Source of the DNA: Streptomyces actinomycinicus
Lineage (GTDB): Bacteria; Actinomycetota; Actinomycetes; Streptomycetales; Streptomycetaceae
Direction of reading: 5' to 3'
Length of the DNA stretch: 64,000 bases
Assembly (NCBI RefSeq): GCF_016741775.1
Contig: NZ_JAERRK010000014.1
Span: 124,001 to 188,000, forward strand
Shown one piece after another: positions 17,536-25,893 of this stretch. Under the pieces are notes generated by a model. It did no database searches, had not been told where the DNA came from, and worked only from the letters and a program-made list of their open reading frames with translations. The number at the start of each line of letters is the position of its first letter. Within the stretch, counting starts at the first letter, position 1. A program made the translations under genes and the position numbers.

Positions 17536-18733
17536 CGGTGCCTCCCCGACCCGCGGCCGGCCTGCGCAGCCGGCGGTACCCGAGGAAACCGACCGCGACC
17601 GCGACGGCTCCGGACACGGCCGGAACCCCGTACCCGGCCTGCGCCCCGGCTGCGTCGATCACCCAGCCGGCCACGGAGGAGCCGAGCGCCACACCGACCG
17701 CGAGGCCGGTGCTCACCCAGGTCATGCCCTCGGTGAGCTGGGCGCGAGGTACGTGCTCTTCGATGAGGGACATCGTCGTGATCATCGTCGGTGCGATGGA
17801 CAGGCCCGCAACGAACAGCGCCACGGCCAGAAGCGGCAGGTTTCCGACCAGTAGGAGGGGGATCATACTCACGGCCATGGCCGCCACGCCCAGCAGCCAG
17901 CGGCGTTCCGGCGCCCCGGAGAAGCGCAGCACGCCGAAGACCACGCCGGCCGCGCAGGATCCGGCCGCGTACAGCGCGAGGACCACGCTCGCGGCGCCCT
18001 TGTGGCCGCGTTCGTCGGCGAAGGCGACGGTGACCACGTCCACCGCTCCGAAGATCGTGCCGGTCGCCACGAACGTCGCCACCAGCACCTGGAGCCCCGT
18101 CGAGCGCAGGGCGCTGCCGCCGCCGCGCCGCTCCCGCGGGTGCGGCTCCGGCTCGGTGGCGTGCTGGGCGGTGAGCCAGAAGACCCCTGCCGCCAGGAAG
18201 CAGGCGGCCAGCAGGGGTCCGGCCTCCGGGAACCAGGCCGTGGACAGTCCGATGGAGATGATCGGCCCGAAGATGAAGCAGACCTCGTCCACGACCGACT
18301 CGAACGAGTAGGCGGTGTGCAGCTTCGGGGTGCCCCGGTACAGCGCCGCCCAGCGGGCCCGGATCATCGCCCCGAGGCTCGGCACCGTGCCGATCCCGGC
18401 GGCGCAGGCGAACAGTACCCAGTCCGGCCACCCGAAGTGCGCGGCGAGCAGCAGCCCGGCCGCCGCGGTCAGGGCCACCAGCGTCGCCGGGCGCAGCACC
18501 CGGCGCTGTCCGTGCCGGTCCACCAGCCGGGAGACCTGCGGTCCGACCGCCGCGACGGCCAGCGCGACGGTGGCCGACAGACCACCCGCGAGGCCGTACC
18601 GCCCGGTGAGCTGGGAGACCATCGTGACCACGCCGATGCCCATCATCGACAACGGCATCCGGCCGAGGAATCCCGCGGCGGAGAAGGCCTTGGTGCCGGG
18701 CTCGGCGAACAGGGCTCTGTAGGGGCTGGGCAC
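17495..18733 (-). CDS. MFS transporter
   Basis: 412 residues with about 12 hydrophobic helices. Motif A-like DRHGQRR lies between helices 2 and 3. Start is GTG at 18733. The C-terminal tail is short and charged (EQHGEREERHLA). Type resembles Streptomyces drug/metabolite exporters (UMF-type MFS). It is translated with the flavoprotein gene downstream. A palindrome similar to a short iron box lies about 55 bases upstream, so iron control is possible but unproven. Confidence 0.82.
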   Translation of the reverse strand: MPSPYRALFAEPGTKAFSAAGFLGRMPLSMMGIGVVTMVSQLTGRYGLAGGLSATVALAVAAVGPQVSRLVDRHGQRRVLRPATLVALTAAAGLLLAAHFGWPDWVLFACAAGIGTVPSLGAMIRARWAALYRGTPKLHTAYSFESVVDEVCFIFGPIISIGLSTAWFPEAGPLLAACFLAAGVFWLTAQHATEPEPHPRERRGGGSALRSTGLQVLVATFVATGTIFGAVDVVTVAFADERGHKGAASVVLALYAAGSCAAGVVFGVLRFSGAPERRWLLGVAAMAVSMIPLLLVGNLPLLAVALFVAGLSIAPTMITTMSLIEEHVPRAQLTEGMTWVSTGLAVGVALGSSVAGWVIDAAGAQAGYGVPAVSGAVAVAVGFLGYRRLRRPAAGRGGTVEQHGEREERHLA

Positions 18734-18787
18734 GTGGTCTCCGAAGCGGGTCGGTAAGGCGCGAATGCGGCTGATACAGGTTACAAG

Positions 18788-18801
18788 TTAGGTCACCCTA
18801 A
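18788..18801. promoter_or_regulatory. candidate iron-box-like palindrome between MFS and ferrochelatase genes
   Basis: TTAGG-TCAC-CCTAA inverted repeat. DmdR/IdeR boxes in Streptomyces are 19-bp elements built from TTAGG-type half sites; this one is shorter. It lies in the shared upstream region of a transporter and a heme-synthesis gene, so iron control would make sense. Confidence 0.35.
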
Positions 18802-18905
18802 TTGAACCCTGCGGAACACCCGTAGAAACCGCCCTAAACCCGTGGGAACCCGACTCTTCACCCCGCTGTTTCCCCGCTGTCAGCGCCGGGTGGCAGGATC
18901 GAGAC

Positions 18906-20033
18906 ATGCCAGACGCGCTCGATGCCACCCCGTACGACGCCCTGCTCCTGCTCTCCTTCGGCGGCCCCGAAGGCCCGGACGACGTGGTTCCGTTCCTGGA
19001 GAACGTCACGCGCGGGCGCGGCATCCCGAAGGAACGCCTCAAGGAAGTCGGACAGCACTACTTCCGGTTCGGCGGGGTCAGCCCGATCAACGACCAGAAC
19101 CGTGCCCTGCTGGACGCCCTGCGCAAGGACTTCGCCGAGCACGGCCTGGACCTGCCCGTCTACTGGGGCAACCGCAACTGGGCGCCGTACCTGACGGACA
19201 CCCTGCGCGAGATGGTCACCGACGGCCGCCGCCGCATCCTGGTCCTCGCCACCAGCGCCTACGCCTCCTACTCGGGCTGCCGCCAGTACCGCGAGAACCT
19301 GGCCGACGCGCTGGCCGCGCTGGAGGCCGAGGGCCTGGAGCCGCCGAAGATCGACAAGCTGCGGCACTACTTCAACCACCCCGGCTTCGTCGAACCGATG
19401 ATCGACGGTGTGCTGCGCTCCCTGGCCGACCTCCCCGAGGACGTCCGCGCCGGGGCCCACATCGCCTTCACCACCCACTCCATCCCGGAGTCCGCGGCCG
19501 ACACCTCCGGCCCCGCCGAGGCCCACGGCGAGGGCGGTGCCTACGTCGAACAGCATCTGGACGTGGCGCAGCTGATCGCCGACGCCGTCCGCGAGCGCAC
19601 CGGCACCGGCCACCCCTGGCGGCTCGTCTACCAGTCCCGCTCCGGCGCCCCGCACATCCCGTGGCTGGAACCCGACATCTGCGACCACCTCGAGGAGCAG
19701 CACGCGGCGGGCGTCCCGGCCGTGGTCATGGCCCCGATCGGCTTCGTCTCCGACCACATGGAGGTCCTCTACGACCTCGACACCGAGGCGACGGCCAAGG
19801 CCGAGGAGCTGGGCCTGCCGGTTCGCCGCTCGGCCACCGTGGGCGCCGACCCGCGGTTCGCCGCGGCGGTCCGCGAGCTGATCATGGAGCGGTCCGCCGT
19901 GGAGCGCGGCCGGGCGGTCACCCCGTGCGCCCTGGGCGCGCTCGGCCCGAGCCACGACGTCTGCCCGGTCGGCTGCTGCCCGGCCCGCGCCCCCCGGCCG
20001 GCCGCCGCGGGCGCCGACAGCCCCTACGCGTGA
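18906..20033 (+). CDS. hemH: ferrochelatase (coproporphyrin III ferrochelatase)
   Basis: 375 residues. It inserts Fe2+ into the porphyrin, in actinobacteria coproporphyrin III (CpfC). Visible signatures are LLLSFGGPEGPDDV at the N-terminus, the catalytic-histidine segment FTTHSIPES, and VMAPIGFVSDHMEVLYDLD. The C-terminal cysteines in TPCALG and DVCPVGCCP, with an earlier one (YSGCRQY), match the [2Fe-2S] cluster ligands known in actinobacterial enzymes. CAGGAT at 18894-18899 ends 6 bases before the ATG, suggesting a leaderless message. Confidence 0.93.
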   Translation: MPDALDATPYDALLLLSFGGPEGPDDVVPFLENVTRGRGIPKERLKEVGQHYFRFGGVSPINDQNRALLDALRKDFAEHGLDLPVYWGNRNWAPYLTDTLREMVTDGRRRILVLATSAYASYSGCRQYRENLADALAALEAEGLEPPKIDKLRHYFNHPGFVEPMIDGVLRSLADLPEDVRAGAHIAFTTHSIPESAADTSGPAEAHGEGGAYVEQHLDVAQLIADAVRERTGTGHPWRLVYQSRSGAPHIPWLEPDICDHLEEQHAAGVPAVVMAPIGFVSDHMEVLYDLDTEATAKAEELGLPVRRSATVGADPRFAAAVRELIMERSAVERGRAVTPCALGALGPSHDVCPVGCCPARAPRPAAAGADSPYA

Positions 20034-20041
20034 GGAGACCC

Positions 20042-20857
20042 GTGACCGACCCCCTGCACAGGGACCTGCTCGCACTGGCCCGGGAGGCCGCCCGCCGCGC
20101 CGGAGAGCTGCTGCGCGACGGCCGCCCCGCCGACCTGGCCGTGGCCCGGACGAAGTCCAGCCCGATCGACGTCGTCACCGAGATGGACATCGCGGCGGAG
20201 AAGCTGATCACCGACCTGATCTCCGCCGGGCGACCCGACGACGGCTTCCTCGGCGAGGAGGGTGCCTCCGTCGAGGGCACGAGCGGCGTCCGCTGGGTGA
20301 TCGACCCGCTGGACGGCACCGTCAACTACCTGTACGGCCTGCCGACCTGGGCGGTCTCCATCGCCGCCGAACAGGACGGGACGACGGTCGTCGGAGTCGT
20401 CGCGGCTCCGATGCGCGGGGAGACGTACCACGCCGTGCGCGGCGGCGGCGCGTGGGCCACGGGGGCGTGGGAGGGCGAGCGGGCGCTGTCCTGCCGCCCC
20501 GCGGCCCCGCTGGACCAGGCCCTCGTCTCCACCGGCTTCAACTACGTCACCGAGGTCCGCACCCGTCAGGCCGAGGTCGCCGGCCGGCTCGTCCCGCTGC
20601 TGCGGGACATCCGGCGCAGCGGCTCGGCGGCGGTCGACCTGTGCGACGTGGCCTGCGGCCGGCTCGACGGGTACTACGAGCGGGGACTCAACGCCTGGGA
20701 CTACGCGGCGGGTGACCTGATCGCCCGGGAGGCCGGCGCGCTGACCGGTGGACGGCCCGGAGAGCGGCCGTCACGGGACCTTGCGGTGGCGGGCACCCCG
20801 GGCGTCTTCGAGCCCCTTCAGCGGCTGCTGGAGGACTTCGGGGCGTGGCACGACTGA
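20042..20857 (+). CDS. inositol monophosphatase family protein (SuhB-like)
   Basis: 271 residues. The metal sites of the IMPase fold are present: GEEG (residues about 75-78), WVIDPLDGTVNY, and GLNAWDYAAGDLIAREAG. It hydrolyses a sugar or inositol monophosphate. GTG at 20042 follows GAGGAG by 5 bases and lies 8 bases after hemH, so the two form an operon. In M. tuberculosis suhB also sits close to the dut/DUF3093/DUF4193 group. Confidence 0.9.
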   Translation: MTDPLHRDLLALAREAARRAGELLRDGRPADLAVARTKSSPIDVVTEMDIAAEKLITDLISAGRPDDGFLGEEGASVEGTSGVRWVIDPLDGTVNYLYGLPTWAVSIAAEQDGTTVVGVVAAPMRGETYHAVRGGGAWATGAWEGERALSCRPAAPLDQALVSTGFNYVTEVRTRQAEVAGRLVPLLRDIRRSGSAAVDLCDVACGRLDGYYERGLNAWDYAAGDLIAREAGALTGGRPGERPSRDLAVAGTPGVFEPLQRLLEDFGAWHD

Positions 20858-20965
20858 CCGGGGCCCGGCCCGGGTCCGGCGCCCGCGCACGCCCCCGCCC
20901 GGGCTGAGCGCGGGCGCGGCGGAACACGGTGCCGGCGGACGGGAACGCCCCCGGCACGCGTGAGG

Positions 20966-21140
20966 GACCCCCGGCAGGCGCAAAGGACCCCGCGCGCAAT
21001 GGGCTCCGGCAGGCGTAAGAGACCCCGCGCGCAAGGGGCTCCGGCAGGCGTAAGGGGCCTCGTGCGCAAGGGGCTCTGGCAGGCGTAAGGGGCCTCGTGC
21101 GCAAGGGGCTCCGGCAGGCGTAGGGGGCCCTGGCACGCGC
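20966..21140. repeat. 35-bp tandem repeat, five copies
   Basis: The core CCGGCAGGCG recurs at 20971, 21006, 21041, 21076 (one change) and 21111, exactly 35 apart. The most alike copies share GCGCAAGGGGCTCCGGCAGG. It fills most of the 336-base gap between two converging genes; no protein is apparent. Confidence 0.92.
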
Positions 21141-21142
21141 AA

Positions 21143-21173
21143 GGGACCCCGGCGCTGGATTCGCCGGGGTCCC
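21143..21173. terminator. hairpin between convergent genes
   Basis: 12-bp perfect GC stem with a 7-base loop, just after the 35-bp repeats and 20 bases before the stop of the small minus-strand gene. It can act for both directions. Confidence 0.8.
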
Positions 21174-21193
21174 CTGTTGCGCTTTCGAGCCGA

Positions 21194-21367
21194 TCAGACG
21201 CGTGACGCGCCGACCTCCACACCGTGTTCGGCGGCGAGGCGTCGCAGGTCGTCGAGCTCTGCCTGCTCCACCTCGACGAGGAAGTCGTCGCCCTCGTCAC
21301 GAGCCCGAGACAGGTCGGACTCGGTCGCCTTTATGCGCTGCAGAAGTCCTGCGGTGAAAGCGTCCAT
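21194..21367 (-). CDS. small conserved acidic protein
   Basis: 57 residues starting MDAFTAGLLQRIKATESDLS, predicted to be nearly all helical (a short coiled coil) with ASRV at the end. It resembles small Streptomyces proteins of unknown role. ATG at 21367 follows a GAGGGGG stretch. An earlier GTG exists but lacks a site. Confidence 0.65.
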   Translation of the reverse strand: MDAFTAGLLQRIKATESDLSRARDEGDDFLVEVEQAELDDLRRLAAEHGVEVGASRV

Positions 21368-21781
21368 GCTGCGCCCCCTCGTCCTGGGTCGTGGGTCGGG
21401 TGGCACGGGGGTGTGCCGTAGGGAAAGGGGCGATCACATCTCTCGCAGGTGCCCAGCGCTGCCCTGCTGGGCGGCGACGGTGCCGGACACCCGCGCCCAC
21501 TCTGCCAAGCGGATCGCGGAGTACCGCATGTGCTGCGGCACATGCAGAGCGTGATCGCGGGGTGTACAGCCGTCCTCCCCCCGCTCCCCTTCCCGGAAAC
21601 CTCAACGGGAAGAGAAAATCTCGCATTCCCCTGCGGGCGCCCGGGGCTTCCGCGCTCCGTACTCCGCCTTACAGCCGACTTATGGCCGAAAAGGGCAGGA
21701 TGGAGGTCACATTCCACGAAGGCCCCTGCCCGCACGCGCCCACGGCGCGCTACGCGGGTGGACACAGGAAGGACAAGCGAC
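21368..21781. other. promoter region of cutRS and the small minus-strand gene
   Basis: 414 bases between divergent genes. I see no further gene. The base composition becomes less GC-rich around 21595-21720, typical for a Streptomyces promoter area, and AGGAAGGA gives the cutR ribosome site. No confident -10/-35 pair. Confidence 0.4.
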
Positions 21782-22435
21782 GTGCGCGTACTCGTCGTCG
21801 AGGACGAGCAACTGCTCGCGGATGCGGTGGCCACCGGCCTGCGCCGGGAGGCCATGGCCGTCGACGTCGTGTACGACGGCGCGGCCGCCCTGGAGCGCAT
21901 CGGCGTCAACGACTACGACGTGGTCGTCCTCGACCGCGACCTCCCGCTCGTGCACGGCGACGACGTCTGCCGCAAGATCGTCGAGCTGGGCATGCCCACG
22001 CGCGTGCTGATGCTCACCGCCTCCGGCGACGTCAGCGACCGGGTCGAGGGCCTGGAGATCGGCGCCGACGACTACCTGCCCAAGCCGTTCGCGTTCAGCG
22101 AGCTGATCGCCCGTGTACGGGCCCTCGGCCGCCGTACCAGCGTGCCGCTGCCGCCGGTCCTGGAGCGCGCCGGCATCAAGCTCGACCCCAACCGCCGCGA
22201 GGTCTTCCGCGACGGCAAGGAGGTGCAGCTCGCACCCAAGGAGTTCGCCGTCCTGGAGGTGCTGATGCGCAGCGAGGGCGCGGTCGTCTCCGCGGAGCAG
22301 CTGCTGGAGAAGGCCTGGGACGAGAACACCGACCCGTTCACCAACGTGGTCCGCGTGACCGTCATGACCCTGCGCCGCAAGCTCGGCGAGCCGCCCGTGA
22401 TCGTCACCGTGCCCGGTTCCGGCTACCGGATCTGA
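21782..22435 (+). CDS. cutR: two-component response regulator CutR
   Basis: 217 residues, OmpR/PhoB class. The receiver domain has E7/D8 and phospho-acceptor D51 in VVVLDRDLP; the K of LPKPF completes the pocket. The C-terminal winged helix starts near residue 125 (RREVFRDGKEV...PKEFAVLEVL). Start is GTG with AGGAAGGA upstream. The kinase gene follows 6 bases after the stop. CutRS of S. coelicolor/lividans (SCO5862-5863) is the known counterpart and influences secondary metabolism and envelope/secretion stress. Confidence 0.9.
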   Translation: MRVLVVEDEQLLADAVATGLRREAMAVDVVYDGAAALERIGVNDYDVVVLDRDLPLVHGDDVCRKIVELGMPTRVLMLTASGDVSDRVEGLEIGADDYLPKPFAFSELIARVRALGRRTSVPLPPVLERAGIKLDPNRREVFRDGKEVQLAPKEFAVLEVLMRSEGAVVSAEQLLEKAWDENTDPFTNVVRVTVMTLRRKLGEPPVIVTVPGSGYRI

Positions 22436-22441
22436 TCCGCC

Positions 22442-23698
22442 GTGGCCACGACACCGGCGCCGCCCCAGGCGCCCCCGAAGCCCACCTGGGACCCCAGGAA
22501 GCCGCAGCCCCCCTTCCCGTGGCTGCGCCCGACCATCCGCATACGGCTCACCCTGCTGTACGGCGGCATGTTCCTGATCGCCGGCATCCTGCTGCTGTCG
22601 ATCATCTACCTGCTCGCCGCGCAGGCGATCAGCACCGGCAACCAGCCGTTGTTCAAGATCGTCGGCGGTACGGACATCAAGGTCACCAGCGACAACTGTC
22701 CGGCGATCACGGCGATCAACTCCACCAGGCTGCCCCTGTCCGACTTCAACGACGTCATCGCCCACTGCGTGGACCAGCAGCGCCAGGGCGCCCTGGACAA
22801 CCTGCTCAGCCGCTCCCTGCTGGCCCTGCTGGGCCTCGCCGTGATCGCCTTCGCGTTCGGCTACGCGATGGCCGGCCGCGTGCTGTCCCCGCTGGGCCGG
22901 ATCACCCGCACCGCCCGTCAGGTGGCCGGCTCGGACCTGTCCCGCCGGATCGAACTGGACGGCCCGGACGACGAGCTGAAGGAGCTGGCGGACACCTTCG
23001 ACGACATGCTGGAACGGCTGCAGCGTGCCTTCACCGCCCAGCAGCGCTTCGTCGGCAACGCCTCGCACGAGCTGCGCACCCCGCTCGCGATCAACCGCAC
23101 GCTGCTGGAGGTGCACCTGTCGGACCCGGACGCCCCGGTGGAGCTTCAGCAGCTCGGCAAGACGCTGCTGGCCACCAACGAACGCAGCGAACAGTTGGTC
23201 GAGGGGTTGCTGCTGCTCGCCCGCAGCGACAACCAGATCGTCGAGCGCAAGCCGGTGGACCTGGCCGAGGTCGCCTCGCAGGCCGTCGACCAGGTGCACG
23301 CCGAGGCCGAGGCCAAGGGCGTGTCCGTCCGGGGCGAGCGCAGACCGGCCGTGGTGCAGGGCAACGGCGTGCTGCTGGAGCGGATCGCGCTGAACCTGGT
23401 GCAGAACGCGGTGCGCTACAACGTGCCCGAGGCCGGCTGGGTCGAGGTGAGTACGCAGGTCGAGCACGGACATGCGGTGCTGACCGTGTCGAACACCGGG
23501 CCGGTGGTGCCGGCGTACGAGATCGACAACCTTTTCGAGCCCTTCAGGCGCCTCCGCACGGAGCGCACGGGCAGCGACAAGGGGGTGGGTCTCGGCCTGT
23601 CCATCGTCCGGTCCGTGACCCGCGCACACGGCGGCCACATCCTGGCCGAGCCCCGCGAGGGCGGCGGTCTGGTGATGCGGGTCACCCTGCCGGTGTGA
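22442..23698 (+). CDS. cutS: sensor histidine kinase CutS
   Basis: 418 residues. A Pro-rich cytoplasmic N-terminus, TM1 (about 32-58), a small extracellular domain of about 60 residues, TM2 (about 118-142), HAMP, then the DHp domain with ASHELRTPLAINRT and the ATPase domain (NLVQNAVRYN, GVGLGLSIVRS). The extracellular part has exactly two cysteines (SDNCPAIT and IAHCVDQ), which in CutS are thought to form a redox-sensitive pair that reports on disulfide formation outside the cell. Start is GTG, 6 bases after cutR. Confidence 0.9.
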   Translation: MATTPAPPQAPPKPTWDPRKPQPPFPWLRPTIRIRLTLLYGGMFLIAGILLLSIIYLLAAQAISTGNQPLFKIVGGTDIKVTSDNCPAITAINSTRLPLSDFNDVIAHCVDQQRQGALDNLLSRSLLALLGLAVIAFAFGYAMAGRVLSPLGRITRTARQVAGSDLSRRIELDGPDDELKELADTFDDMLERLQRAFTAQQRFVGNASHELRTPLAINRTLLEVHLSDPDAPVELQQLGKTLLATNERSEQLVEGLLLLARSDNQIVERKPVDLAEVASQAVDQVHAEAEAKGVSVRGERRPAVVQGNGVLLERIALNLVQNAVRYNVPEAGWVEVSTQVEHGHAVLTVSNTGPVVPAYEIDNLFEPFRRLRTERTGSDKGVGLGLSIVRSVTRAHGGHILAEPREGGGLVMRVTLPV

Positions 23699-24091
23699 GC
23701 CCGGACCGACACACGCGACGGATGTTCGCTTTGCGCGGAATTTTCAGGGCACCCGATGTGGTTCTTCCTGTGTGATCGATCACATGGGCGGATTTCCGGC
23801 CATGTACGCACGGTGATCATGGTCGTAGGTGGAAAGCCGGGAAAGTCCTGGTTTTCAGGGCACTTGATCACGGGAAGTACACGGTGAGGCGCCTTTGAGG
23901 TGCGGCATTCGAACCGTGTACGGTCCTCACCGCCATCCAAGCCGATCACTCTTGAGAGGTCGGGTTGGGTGTCGATTGAGTAACAGACCTTGATGTGAGG
24001 CAAAATCTCCGCCTCAGGTCGGGCACAAGTCCGGCCTCTCACGCGTTACGTGCGCTGGAGACACCGCAGACACCCAGAGGGGGAGAGCGAT
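23699..24091. other. regulatory region upstream of the DUF4193 gene
   Basis: 393 bases, clearly less GC-rich than its surroundings, without a gene. It holds the palindrome at 23771-23784, a 9-bp inverted repeat GTACACGGT (23877-23885) / ACCGTGTAC (23913-23921), and TTTTCAGGGCAC twice (near 23741 and 23852). This density of repeats suggests a controlled promoter for the DUF4193 gene. Confidence 0.5.
23771..23784. promoter_or_regulatory. perfect palindrome resembling a Crp-type operator
   Basis: TGTGATCGATCACA, 14 bases, fully self-complementary, with the GTG-N6-CAC pattern of Crp sites reported in Streptomyces. It lies 73 bases after cutS and about 310 bases before the DUF4193 start. It could also act as a weak terminator. 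Confidence 0.4.
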
Positions 24092-24388
24092 ATGGCAACC
24101 GATTACGACACTCCACGCAAGACCGACGATGACGTCGACTCGGACAGCCTGGAAGAGCTGAAGGCCCGGCGGAACGACAAGTCCACTTCGGCCGTGGACG
24201 TCGACGAGTTCGAGGCCGCCGAGGGACTCGAACTGCCCGGCGCCGACCTCTCGAACGAGGAGCTGGCCGTCCGGGTGCTGCCGAAGCAGCAGGACGAGTT
24301 CACCTGCATGAGCTGCTTCCTGGTGCACCACCGCAGCCAGCTGGCCCGGGAGAAGAACGGTCAGCCGATCTGCCGCGACTGCGACTGA
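24092..24388 (+). CDS. DUF4193 family protein
   Basis: 98 residues. The acidic N-terminal half (TDDDVDSDSLEELKARR) precedes a zinc-ribbon-like C-terminus with CMSC and CRDCD. The family is abundant in actinobacteria and of unknown function; it is sometimes taken to be an RNA-polymerase or transcription-associated protein, which I cannot support from sequence. Strong GAGGGGGAG ribosome site. The following gene begins 13 bases after its stop. The orthologue in M. tuberculosis (Rv2699c) sits beside the DUF3093/dut genes, as here. Confidence 0.88.
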   Translation: MATDYDTPRKTDDDVDSDSLEELKARRNDKSTSAVDVDEFEAAEGLELPGADLSNEELAVRVLPKQQDEFTCMSCFLVHHRSQLAREKNGQPICRDCD

Positions 24389-24401
24389 GGAGGGGTCGGC
24401 C

Positions 24402-25301
24402 GTGACTGGCTCGACCCCCTCGCGGAAGCGCCGCTTCTCCCTCGGGAAGGCGGACCAAGGGCCGTCCGACGGCCCGCACGGCGCGCGTGACGACGAGCGG
24501 GGCTCCCCCGGAGCGGGAGCCTCGCTCGGACCGGCGGCCGGAGGGACGGACCTGCCGGTGCCGGCCCAGCCACCACCCGTCGCGCGGCGCCGGGCAGTGG
24601 TGATCCGCGAGAAGGCCCGGGAAGGCGCCCGCAGGGGCGGCAGCCGCGCCCGCGCGGGCCTGGGGTACCTCGCGGACCGGATCATCGACATCGCCCCGCG
24701 TGTCCCCGTACGCGACCTCGCGACACTGCGCAGGCAGTTCCCCGGCCTCGGGCCCGAGGAACTGGCCGACAAGCTGGTGGCGGGCGCCGCGGCCGGGTCC
24801 TCGACCGTCGGTGCCGGGATCGGGGCGGCGGCGATGCTGCCCGTACCGCCGGCCATGCCGACCGAGCTGGCCGCGGAGATCACCGGGGTCGCCGCGATCG
24901 AGCTGAAGCTCATCGCCGAACTCCACGAGGTCTACGGCGTGCGCCCGCCGGGCAACCTCAAGACCCGCAGCACCGCCTACCTGTCCTCGTGGTCGGGGGA
25001 GCGCGGGATCGACGTGATGAAACCGTCGACGTACGACACGGCCCTCGGCGGCCGCATGAAGCGCGAACTGCGCCGGCAGATCATGAAGCGGATGGTCCGC
25101 AACCTGCCCAACCTCATGCCGTTCATGGTGGGAGCCGCGGTCGGGGCGGTCATGAACCGCAGGGACACCAGAAAGCTCGCGGCCCGGATCCGGGCCGACC
25201 TCCGCAAGAACCAGGTGCCGTGGGACGAGCTGTCCCAGCTGCCGCCTCTGGAGGAGCCGGCCGAGCCGCTGCGGATGCGCGACCTGCCGAAGGAACTCTA
25301 G
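24402..25301 (+). CDS. conserved hypothetical protein with hydrophobic hairpin
   Basis: 299 residues, GTG start. A low-complexity basic/Pro N-terminus (about 1-75), then a predicted helical region with a glycine-rich hydrophobic hairpin (about 128-160: AGAAAGSSTVGAGIGAAAML) and a second near 225-245 (LPNLMPFMVGAAVGAVMN). The layout resembles EcsC-like membrane-associated proteins, but I cannot confirm the family. Likely membrane-bound; probably in an operon with DUF4193. Confidence 0.7.
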   Translation: MTGSTPSRKRRFSLGKADQGPSDGPHGARDDERGSPGAGASLGPAAGGTDLPVPAQPPPVARRRAVVIREKAREGARRGGSRARAGLGYLADRIIDIAPRVPVRDLATLRRQFPGLGPEELADKLVAGAAAGSSTVGAGIGAAAMLPVPPAMPTELAAEITGVAAIELKLIAELHEVYGVRPPGNLKTRSTAYLSSWSGERGIDVMKPSTYDTALGGRMKRELRRQIMKRMVRNLPNLMPFMVGAAVGAVMNRRDTRKLAARIRADLRKNQVPWDELSQLPPLEEPAEPLRMRDLPKEL

Positions 25302-25315
25302 GCGCCCGGGGCGTC

Positions 25316-25780
25316 TCAGGCCTGCGCCGTGCGGGCCGCCTCGATCGCCGCGGCCAGCCGCTCCGGCTCCCGCGTCGACAGGTACAGGTACGGCGTCGGG
25401 TCCTGCGGGTCCGTGACCTCCACGCGCAGCGCCGTCGGGATGTAGGCGCGCAGCAGCAGGAAGGCGCGGGTGTCGGCCTTGTACGTGCGCCAGGCGCGCG
25501 CCTCCTCCGCGTCCAGCACCTCCCACGCACCCAGAGCCGACACCGGGATCTTCGCCTCGCCCGCGATCAGGGAGTCGCCCACGACACGGATGCGCGGGGA
25601 GCCGTAGGCACTGGCCACCACCGCCGCGGCAGCCGTACCGCCGACCAGGCCGCCGAGCAGCGGCAGGGTGCCGAAGGGCAGCAGGATCAGGGCGAACGAG
25701 ACACCCACGAGGAAGCTGACCAGCCACCACGAGCGGGGGGCGGTGAGGCGTTCTTCGTAGGGGGTGGCGGAGAGCTGCAT
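25316..25780 (-). CDS. DUF3093 family membrane protein
   Basis: 154 residues. Two hydrophobic helices near the N-terminus (about 18-37 and 41-62) and a cytoplasmic C-terminal domain of about 90 residues ending AAIEAARTAQA. The family is small, actinobacterial and uncharacterised; the M. tuberculosis member (Rv2698) is next to dut, as here, but divergently arranged. It converges with the upstream plus-strand gene with a 14-base gap. Confidence 0.85.
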   Translation of the reverse strand: MQLSATPYEERLTAPRSWWLVSFLVGVSFALILLPFGTLPLLGGLVGGTAAAAVVASAYGSPRIRVVGDSLIAGEAKIPVSALGAWEVLDAEEARAWRTYKADTRAFLLLRAYIPTALRVEVTDPQDPTPYLYLSTREPERLAAAIEAARTAQA

Positions 25781-25879
25781 GGAGCCAAGCTTGGCACGGG
25801 ATCCGCGAATCCCCCGTGCCGGGGGCGGCCGGCGCCGAGCACCGTCGGGCAGGGCGGTGGCGGGTGACGGACGGACGGG

Positions 25880-25885
25880 TAAGGT
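25880..25885 (+). promoter_or_regulatory. -10 element TAAGGT for the thioesterase-dut-DUF3710 operon
   Basis: TAAGGT ends 8 bases before the GTG at 25894, which suggests a leaderless transcript. A -35 is not obvious. Confidence 0.4.
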
Positions 25886-25893
25886 CTGCGCCT

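Noticed and set aside
20966..21140. CRISPR-like array of 35-bp units
   Set aside because: The units are directly adjacent without unique spacers and no cas genes are near.
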